This document shows, piece after piece, positions 40,538-46,752 of a stretch of DNA of 64,000 bases. The DNA lies in assembly GCF_028622115.1 (NCBI RefSeq), contig NZ_CP097263.1:3968001-4032000 (forward strand), read 5' to 3'. Both the position numbers and the translations under genes were made by a program. Below the pieces are notes generated by a model. That model made no database searches. It saw only the letters and a list, made by a program, of their open reading frames with translations, and was not told where the DNA came from. The DNA is from Kutzneria chonburiensis (GTDB lineage Bacteria > Actinomycetota > Actinomycetes > Mycobacteriales > Pseudonocardiaceae). How positions within the stretch are numbered: position 1 is the stretch's first letter; every line of letters begins with the position of its first letter.

Positions 40538-41856
40538 ACCGCGACTTCCGGCGGCTCTGGCTGGGCGAGACCACGAGCGCCTTCGGCAGCAGCGTCACGT
40601 CCGTCGCCTTCCCGCTGATCGCCGCGGTCACGCTGCATGCGGACACGTTCGTCGTCGGCCTGCTCGCCGCGGTGGCATGGGTGCCGTGGCTGCTGATCGG
40701 CTTACCGGCCGGCGCCTGGATCGACCGGCTCCCCCGCCGAGCCGTGATGCTGACGTGCGACGCCGCACAAGCCCTGCTGTATCTGAGCATTCCCATCGCG
40801 CAGTTCTTCAACGTCCTGACGATTGCTCAGCTTGTGACGGTCGCGGCGTTGACCGGTGTGGCGTCGGTGTTCTTCACGGTGGCGTACCGGACCTATCTGC
40901 CGGCATTGGTCGACAAGGCGGACCTGGTGCCGGCGAATGCGCGTATGCAGGCCGGACAATCGGCGGCACAGGTGCTCGGCCCCGGCGCGAGCGGCCTGAT
41001 CGCCCAGTTCCTGGGTGTGGTCACCGGATTGCTGCTCGACGCCGTGTCCTTCGTGGTGTCGGCGGTGTGCCTGCTGTCCATCCGCACCCGGGAACCGCGC
41101 GCGGCCCACACCGAGCGGACGCCACTGCGCACGCAGATCGCCGACGGCCTCAGATTCGTGGCCGGCGACCGGATCCTCCTGCCGTTCACCATTTACGGCG
41201 CGGTGTCCAACCTGGCCCTGATGGGCTACCAGGCCATCGAATCGGTGTTCCTGCTGCGCGAGGTCGGCGCGGACCCGGCGCTGATCGGCGGCCTGTTCAT
41301 GGTGGGCAGTGTCGGCGGCCTGGTCGGCTCGATACTGGCCGCGCGGATCGCCGCCCGGATCGGCAATGCCCGTGCGGTGCTGCTGTGCCAACTGTGTGCA
41401 GTCACGTTCGGACTACTGCTACCGCTCACCGGTCCGGGCGTGGGCCTGCTGTTCTTCGCGATCGGCTCATTCGTCCTCGTCGCGGGGATCGTGGCGGCCA
41501 ACGTGATCTTCTCGGGGTGGCGGCAGGGCTACTGCCCGCCGCACCTGCTCGGCCGGGTGTCGGCCAGCTCGGCGGTGCTGTCCACCAGCATGATGGCGCT
41601 GGGCGGCCTGCTCGGTGGCGCGCTGGGCTCGGTCGTCGGCACCCGAACGACCATGTGGGTGATGGTGGCGCTGCTGGCGCTGTCCGCCGGGATCCTGCTG
41701 GCCAGCCCCATCCGAGGCCAGCGCGACTTTCCGTCAGCCGATGCCCATCTCCCGCAGCCGCGCCACGAGCTGGGTCGGACCGTCGACCGGGACGACCGAG
41801 CCGAAGTGCAGGTCGTCCAAGCCGTTGGCGCAGATCACCAGGCCGGCGTGCGATGA
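40534..41856 (+). CDS. MFS transporter
   Basis: 440 aa. 'FRRLWLGETTSAFGSSVTSVAFPLIAA' and motif A-like 'LPAGAWIDRLPRRAVMLTCD' place it with macrolide/enterobactin-type exporters; twelve helices can be followed to 'ALLALSAGILLASPIRGQRDFPSA', where such proteins usually end. The frame then continues about 40 residues of polar sequence to 41856, overlapping the convergent gene by 123 bp. The tail probably results from loss of the original stop. Coupled to ArsR, which is likely to regulate it in response to the exported compound. Confidence 0.88.
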   Translation: MNRDFRRLWLGETTSAFGSSVTSVAFPLIAAVTLHADTFVVGLLAAVAWVPWLLIGLPAGAWIDRLPRRAVMLTCDAAQALLYLSIPIAQFFNVLTIAQLVTVAALTGVASVFFTVAYRTYLPALVDKADLVPANARMQAGQSAAQVLGPGASGLIAQFLGVVTGLLLDAVSFVVSAVCLLSIRTREPRAAHTERTPLRTQIADGLRFVAGDRILLPFTIYGAVSNLALMGYQAIESVFLLREVGADPALIGGLFMVGSVGGLVGSILAARIAARIGNARAVLLCQLCAVTFGLLLPLTGPGVGLLFFAIGSFVLVAGIVAANVIFSGWRQGYCPPHLLGRVSASSAVLSTSMMALGGLLGGALGSVVGTRTTMWVMVALLALSAGILLASPIRGQRDFPSADAHLPQPRHELGRTVDRDDRAEVQVVQAVGADHQAGVR

Positions 41857-42228
41857 CTGGTGCGTGAACAGGTCCTCCAGCCAGTCCGTCTCCTCCGGCG
41901 ATCCCTCGGTGCGCACGGCCGTGACCTCGGTCAGCGGCAGTCCGAACGCCCCGCCGCTGCCCGGCAGCAGCCGCCGCACTTCACCCAGATGCCGCGTCTC
42001 GGGCATGAAGATGAAGCGCTTTCCGGTCAGCACGAGTCCACATGCGACAGTCGCGCCGAAGGACTGCCGCGCGTGCACCACCGCCAGCAGGGTCTCGTCG
42101 TCGTCCAGATAGCCGGCCAGCCGCGCGCCGTGCTCGAGTGCGGTGGTGTCCGCCGGGTACTTGAACCGGGACAGTTCGAGCAGCCGGTCGCCGAGGTCAG
42201 ATGCACGTCGGAACACCACGGGAGGCAT
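41734..42228 (-). CDS. Hypothetical protein (about 164 aa, possibly PH-like domain)
   Basis: 'DDDETLLAVVHARQSFGATVACGLVLTGKRFIFMPE' resembles the strand pattern of bacterial PH-like domains (bPH_4 and YokE type, 'xxxLTNxRLxF'), followed by 'FGLPLTEVTAVRTEGSPEETDWLEDLF' and 'LVICANGLDDLHFGSV'. No signal peptide. The assignment is tentative. Its 3' end overlaps the MFS gene by 123 bp on the other strand. Confidence 0.6.
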   Translation of the reverse strand: MPPVVFRRASDLGDRLLELSRFKYPADTTALEHGARLAGYLDDDETLLAVVHARQSFGATVACGLVLTGKRFIFMPETRHLGEVRRLLPGSGGAFGLPLTEVTAVRTEGSPEETDWLEDLFTHQSSHAGLVICANGLDDLHFGSVVPVDGPTQLVARLREMGIG

Positions 42229-42354
42229 ATCGCGGGCAAGCCATGTCCGTTACCGGACAGGAATCGACTGTGCCGCAACGATTACGCCGATTGCTCTGCC
42301 ACCATGGGCCGGCCGCCACGAGTCCAACCGCTGCTCACGAACGGGGTTGACATC

Positions 42355-43233
42355 GTGCACAGAACCGCTGCCGTGCTGCTGACCGCCGCTCTGTCCCTGT
42401 TGGTCACCGTGATTCCCGCCCATGCCGCAGTCGGCACTGCGACGAACACCGTGTCCGCCAACGCACTCGACGCCTACTGGACGCCACAACGCCTGGCCCA
42501 GGCCAAACCCATGCCGGCGCCGGTCGGCGCACCGAGCTCCACCCGGGACGACCTCGGCACGCCGACCTTCGTCCACGACACGAAACCCGCCGGCTTCCAC
42601 CCCATGAGCAGTGTGTGGACGACCATCGGCCGGCTCGTGTTCTCGGTGCCGGGCAAGGGCGACTACCTCTGCTCGGCCAACGTCGTCACCAGCAACAACC
42701 GGGACGTGATCGCCACCGCGCGGCACTGCGTGATGGACATCAGCACCGGCCAGACCTACAACAACTTCCGCTTCGCGCCGTCCTACAACCGGGGCAGCGC
42801 ACCGCAGGGCTGGTGGAACTGGCGGTCGATGGGCTGGCGCATCGACGACACCAGTCCCGGCGGGGACAACGCGTTCATCGTGCTGGCCACCGGCGGCAAC
42901 GGCAACCGGCACGTGCAGGACGCCGTCGGCAGCTCCGGCATCGGCTTCAACCAGCCCAGCAACAACTACGCGCACGGGCTGGGCATCCCGGCCGACAAGG
43001 ACTACGCCGTCTGGTGTGAGGGACAACCGTACGACGGGCCGCAGGGCGGCGTGCAGATCCCCAACTGCCAGGGGCTGTCCGGCGGGGCCAGCGGCGGCGC
43101 GTTCATCGTCAACTACCAGGGCGACGGCTCGGCCATGCAGACCGCCAGCTTCTTCGGCAGCTGGGGCGACTCGTACTTCGCCTTCTACCGCAATGCCGCG
43201 CTGTCGGTCTACAACGGGGCGCAGAACGCGTGA
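42355..43233 (+). CDS. Secreted trypsin-like serine protease
   Basis: 292 aa. Signal peptide 'TAAVLLTAALSLLVTVIPAHA'. Chymotrypsin-fold catalytic residues: His124 in 'IATARHCV', Asp171 in 'PGGDNAFIVL', Ser246 in 'LSGGASGGAFIV'. This is the V8/glutamyl endopeptidase-like S1 branch of actinomycetes. A propeptide of about 60 residues probably precedes the mature enzyme. GTG 42355 follows GGGG by 8 bases; an ATG at 42304 is in frame. It lies just before the lanM locus on the same strand, but a hairpin separates them. It could in principle act as a leader protease, although that is speculative. Confidence 0.85.
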   Translation: MHRTAAVLLTAALSLLVTVIPAHAAVGTATNTVSANALDAYWTPQRLAQAKPMPAPVGAPSSTRDDLGTPTFVHDTKPAGFHPMSSVWTTIGRLVFSVPGKGDYLCSANVVTSNNRDVIATARHCVMDISTGQTYNNFRFAPSYNRGSAPQGWWNWRSMGWRIDDTSPGGDNAFIVLATGGNGNRHVQDAVGSSGIGFNQPSNNYAHGLGIPADKDYAVWCEGQPYDGPQGGVQIPNCQGLSGGASGGAFIVNYQGDGSAMQTASFFGSWGDSYFAFYRNAALSVYNGAQNA

Positions 43234-43314
43234 GCAACGGCGCCGGCCGCCACCGGCGCCGTCTGAGGCCATCCGCACGCGGCTGAACGGGTAGTGGGGG
43301 CAGGGGTCACGAAT

Positions 43315-43333
43315 ATGGGGGCCGCGCCCCCAT
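43315..43333 (+). terminator. GC-rich hairpin between protease and lanM
   Basis: ATGGGGGC-cgc-GCCCCCAT, 8-bp arms and a 3-base loop, 82 bp after the protease stop and 35 bp before lanM. It probably ends the protease transcript and makes lanM start a new one. Confidence 0.6.
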
Positions 43334-43345
43334 GTAGGTAGGTGG

Positions 43346-43371
43346 GGAACGTGACACCTTTCTCAACGTGA
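43346..43371 (+). promoter_or_regulatory. Possible lanM promoter with AACGTGAC direct repeat
   Basis: AACGTGAC occurs at 43348-43355 and 43364-43371, 16 bp apart. The first is preceded by GGG (GGGAAC), and GGAAC followed about 16 bp later by CGTGA resembles an ECF-sigma promoter. The second copy includes the GTG start codon. No clear ribosome site exists, so a leaderless or near-leaderless transcript is possible. Confidence 0.3.
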
Positions 43372-46355
43372 CGAAGTCAGCGACGTTCTGGTGGGCCGGG
43401 GGCCTGACCCTGCACGAGCGGTTGCCCCGCCCGTCGCAGCAGGTCAGCGGCACCGCGAACGCGCTGGCCCGGCTGGAGCGGTGGCGCCGGGCGCACGAGG
43501 AGCTGGCCCCCGACTGGTTCGAACGGCGGCTCGCGGCCGCCGGTCTGGACGAGAAGCTGCTGACCGGCCTGCTGGCCGAGACACCGGACGCGCTGGCCCG
43601 CCGGGTCGCCCGTCCCGGCTGGGCCGACTTCGTGGATTCGGCCCTGACCACGCCGACCGGGCACCGCAAGGAGTTCGGCGACGACTGGATCGGCGCGCTG
43701 GCCACCGGCCTGCGGCCGCTGGTGGAGATCGCCGAGGCGGCGGTGGCCGGCACGGCCGATCCCGAGGTCACCGGCGGTTTCGTGCACTGCCTCGGCCGCT
43801 GCCTTGCCCGCCTGGCCGCCCGCACGCTGGTGCTGGAGCTGAACCGGGCCCGGGCCCGCGGCCGGCTGACCGGCGGCACGCCGGCCGAGCGGTTCGCCGA
43901 GTTCGCCCGCCGCCCCGACCTGGACGCGCTGTTCGCCGAGTACCCGGTGCTGGCCCGGCTGCTGGCCCAGACGTGCCAGCAGGCCGTCGCCGCGCACCTT
44001 GAGCTGCTCGAGCGTCTCACGTCCGATCGCGACGCCATCGTCGAAACCCTGCTGGACGGCATCGACCCGGGTCCGCTGGCCCGCATCGAGTCCACCGGCG
44101 GCGACGCCCACCAGCACGGCCGCTCGGTCGCGCTGATCACGTTCGCCGACGGCCGGACCGTCGTCTACAAGCCGCGCCCGCTCGACCTGCACAACCACTT
44201 CAACGACCTGCTGGACTGGCTCAACGGCCGGGTCCACGACCTGAGCCTGCGCCGGGTGACGCTGCTGTGCCGCGACGGCTACGGCTGGCAGGAGTTCGTC
44301 TCCTCGGCCTCGTGCGAGGAAGTGACCGGGCTGAGCCGGTTCTACCGCCGCCAGGGGGCGCTGCTCGCCGTCCTGTACGCCGTCGACGGCAGCGACATGC
44401 ACTACGAGAACCTGATCGCCGCCGGCGACCAGCCGGTGCTGGTGGACGTGGAAACCCTGTTCCACCCGACGATGCAGGTGGACACGGCGACCGGCCACGA
44501 CCCGGCCGCGCAGGAGTTGGTGCGCTCGGTGTTCCGCACCGCGCTGCTGCCGCAGGTGATGCTGGGCGAGAACGGCTCGCTCGACCTGTCCGGACTGGGC
44601 GGTGACCAGGGCGTCTTCCCGACCGATGGGGTGGGTTGGGACGACGCCGGCACGGACTCGATGCGGCTGGTCCGGCGGCCGGTTGCGATGCGGGGAGGGC
44701 GCAACCGGCCGCGTCTGGGCGACCAGGAGGCCGAGCCGCGCGACTACCAGGCCGCGCTGCTGACCGGCTTCCAGGCCGCGTACGACGCGATCGTCGAGCA
44801 CCGGGTTTCCTTCGTCGACCTGCTGCGCACCTGCGCCGACGACGAGCTGCGCTTCGTGGCCCGCCCGACCGCGCTGTACGCGACGCTGCTGGACGAGTCG
44901 ACGCACCCGGACGTGCTGCGCGACGCCCTCGACCGGGACAGCGTGTTCGATCTGCTGTGGACGGACTCGCTGGACGACCCGATGCGCCGCCGTCTCGTGC
45001 CGCACGAGATCGCCGACCTGTGGGCCGGCGACGTGCCGATGTTCACCTGCCACGCCGGCTCGCGGGACGTCTTCTCGGCCACCGGGGTCCGGCTGCCCAA
45101 CCTGCTCGCGGAGTCCGGCCTGGCCGCCGCCGAGTCGAAGATCGCCGACATGGGCGAGATCGACCGGCACAACCAGGAATGGCTGATCCGGGCCTCGTTC
45201 GCGACCCGCCCGCAGCCCGTGTCGCACCGCGGTGTCGACATGCTGCCCGGCGCGGTGGCCACCGTCGTACCCGATCCGCAGCGGCTGCTCGCCGCGGCCT
45301 GCGGCATCGCCGACGAGCTGGTCGGCCGGGCGGTGCCCGGTGCGGACCGGACGAACTGGCTCGGCCTGGAACTCGTGGACGACCGCCAGTGGACCGTGCT
45401 GCCGATGGGCGCCGGCCTGGCCAACGGCTACCCCGGTCTGGCGTTGTTCCTGGCGCAGCTGGCCAAGCTGACCGGCGCGCCCCGGTACGGCGATCTGGCC
45501 CGGCAGGCGATCCAGCCCATCCCACGGCTGCTGGACGCCCTCGGTGACGACCTCGCGCTGGCGCTGGCCGTCGGCTCCGGCGGCTTCCACGGCCTCGGCG
45601 GCATCTGCTACGCCCTGGCCCGGCTGCACCGGCTGCTCGGCGACGACGCCGAGGTGCTGGGCTGGCTGACCACGGCCGTCCGGCTGGCCACCGCGCTGGA
45701 GACCGAGGCCGGCGACGAGCCGGCCGACGTGGCCAACGGCCTGGCCGGCGGGCTGGCGGCGATGCTCGCCGTGCACGCCGAGAGCGGCCTGTCCACGGCC
45801 GGCACGCTGGCCATCCGCTACGCCGACCGGCTGGCCACCGGCCGCCACGCCACCACCGACCAGGTCGGCTTCGCCCGCGGCCCGGCCGGTGCCGGCTGGG
45901 CCCTGCTGCGGCTGGCCTCGGTGATCGGCAGCGACCGGCACGAGGCGGCCGGCAACAGCTTCCTGGCTGCGGACGGGGATCTCGCGGCCCGGTCGGCGGA
46001 TCACGGGTGGTGCGCCGGCATTCCCGGATCGCTGCTGGCGCGGATCGGCCGTGCGGAGGAAGGGCTCGGCCACTGGGTGGACGCCCTGGCGGGACTTCCG
46101 CCGCTGCGTGACCTGAGTCTGTGCCACGGTGAGCTCGGCGCCATCGAGGCGCTCATCGCGGTCGGCCACACCGGCGCCGTCAGCCGGCGGGCCGGCCTGG
46201 TGCTCGGCTCGCTCGACCAGTACGGGGCGCGCTGCGGCACGCCCAACGAGGTCCCCACGCCCGGACTGCTGAGCGGTCTGGCCGGCATCGGCTACGGGCT
46301 GCTCCGACTCGGCTTCGCCGACCAGGTGCCATCGGTGCTCCTGCTCGACGTATGA
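43368..46355 (+). CDS. lanM: Class II lanthipeptide synthetase LanM
   Basis: 995 aa, normal LanM size. The N-terminal dehydratase (DUF4135, about residues 100-600) carries 'FADGRTVVYKPRPLDL' with the nucleotide-binding Lys, 'GYGWQEFV', 'DGSDMHYENLI' near residue 340 and 'VLVDVETLFHPTM' near 360, the kinase-like residues that phosphorylate and then eliminate Ser/Thr side chains. The C-terminal LanC cyclase (about 660-995) has all three zinc ligands, Cys882 ('GWCAGIPG') and Cys919-His920 ('SLCHGELG'), plus 'GGFHGLGGICYAL'. So both steps should work. LanM makes dehydroamino acids in a precursor peptide and closes thioether rings with Cys. The only peptide gene beside it lacks Cys. GTG start, weak translation signals. 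Confidence 0.93.
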   Translation: MTKSATFWWAGGLTLHERLPRPSQQVSGTANALARLERWRRAHEELAPDWFERRLAAAGLDEKLLTGLLAETPDALARRVARPGWADFVDSALTTPTGHRKEFGDDWIGALATGLRPLVEIAEAAVAGTADPEVTGGFVHCLGRCLARLAARTLVLELNRARARGRLTGGTPAERFAEFARRPDLDALFAEYPVLARLLAQTCQQAVAAHLELLERLTSDRDAIVETLLDGIDPGPLARIESTGGDAHQHGRSVALITFADGRTVVYKPRPLDLHNHFNDLLDWLNGRVHDLSLRRVTLLCRDGYGWQEFVSSASCEEVTGLSRFYRRQGALLAVLYAVDGSDMHYENLIAAGDQPVLVDVETLFHPTMQVDTATGHDPAAQELVRSVFRTALLPQVMLGENGSLDLSGLGGDQGVFPTDGVGWDDAGTDSMRLVRRPVAMRGGRNRPRLGDQEAEPRDYQAALLTGFQAAYDAIVEHRVSFVDLLRTCADDELRFVARPTALYATLLDESTHPDVLRDALDRDSVFDLLWTDSLDDPMRRRLVPHEIADLWAGDVPMFTCHAGSRDVFSATGVRLPNLLAESGLAAAESKIADMGEIDRHNQEWLIRASFATRPQPVSHRGVDMLPGAVATVVPDPQRLLAAACGIADELVGRAVPGADRTNWLGLELVDDRQWTVLPMGAGLANGYPGLALFLAQLAKLTGAPRYGDLARQAIQPIPRLLDALGDDLALALAVGSGGFHGLGGICYALARLHRLLGDDAEVLGWLTTAVRLATALETEAGDEPADVANGLAGGLAAMLAVHAESGLSTAGTLAIRYADRLATGRHATTDQVGFARGPAGAGWALLRLASVIGSDRHEAAGNSFLAADGDLAARSADHGWCAGIPGSLLARIGRAEEGLGHWVDALAGLPPLRDLSLCHGELGAIEALIAVGHTGAVSRRAGLVLGSLDQYGARCGTPNEVPTPGLLSGLAGIGYGLLRLGFADQVPSVLLLDV

Positions 46356-46370
46356 GTTTTTCGTTGTGCC

Positions 46371-46393
46371 ACTGAGGGAATCTTACTGAGGGA
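46371..46393 (+). repeat. Direct repeat ACTGAGGGA before the precursor gene
   Basis: Two perfect 9-bp copies, 46371-46379 and 46385-46393. The second overlaps the ribosome site (GAGGGAG) of the peptide gene. The first offers a second anti-Shine-Dalgarno match. Confidence 0.5.
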
Positions 46394-46400
46394 GACTGGG

Positions 46401-46610
46401 ATGAACGACTTCACCACCGACGAGACCGCCACCGACGTCGAGTTCGCCACCGCCAGTGGCGAGAACCCGGCGGGCGAGATCGTGGTGACCTCGAGAACCC
46501 GCGCGGGGGCGCGGGCTCGGGCGCTGGCCGGGATGACGCTGGGCATGAGCGCCTTCATGGCGGTCACCGCCATTCCGTTCACCACGGTCAGCGCGCCGGG
46601 CACGGTCTGA
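46401..46610 (+). CDS. Candidate Cys-free lanthipeptide-type precursor peptide
   Basis: 69 aa, 45 bp downstream of lanM on the same strand, with a good ribosome site. Residues 1-40 are acidic then basic ('MNDFTTDETATDVEFATASG', 'SRTRAGARARALAG'), like a leader. Residues 45-69 are hydrophobic with seven Ser/Thr (Thr46, Ser50, Thr56, Thr61, Thr62, Ser64, Thr68), ending 'PFTTVSAPGTV'. There is no Cys and no Lys anywhere, so thioether rings cannot form. If LanM acts on it, the product would be a linear, multiply dehydrated peptide, closer to linaridins in outcome. No family recognised. Role as LanM substrate is inferred from position and composition only. Confidence 0.6.
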   Translation: MNDFTTDETATDVEFATASGENPAGEIVVTSRTRAGARARALAGMTLGMSAFMAVTAIPFTTVSAPGTV

Positions 46611-46628
46611 CCGCCACGTGATCGCCGG

Positions 46629-46659
46629 TCCCCCCATCCGATGTGCCCGGATGGGGGGA
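46629..46659 (+). terminator. Strong hairpin after the precursor gene
   Basis: Arms 46629-46640 and 46648-46659 pair over 12 bp (TCCCCCCATCCG) with a 7-base loop, 18 bp after the peptide stop. It closes the lanM-peptide transcript before the LuxR gene. Confidence 0.75.
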
Positions 46660-46752
46660 TCCGCCGTACACCTAGGGGCAGACCGTCCCGCTATTCGGCC
46701 ACTCCGGTGGCTTTCTGCTGGAATTTCAAGCGTTGCCCATTAGGGTCGCCCC

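Noticed and set aside
42355-43233. Trypsin-like protease considered as the lanthipeptide leader peptidase
   Set aside because: It is separated from lanM by a terminator-like hairpin and belongs to a common secreted protease type. The link is only by proximity.
43377-46169. 930-codon open frame antisense to lanM
   Set aside because: Long antisense frames are expected opposite GC-rich genes. Its translation is Arg/Gly/Gln-rich without any domain, while the plus strand gives a complete LanM.
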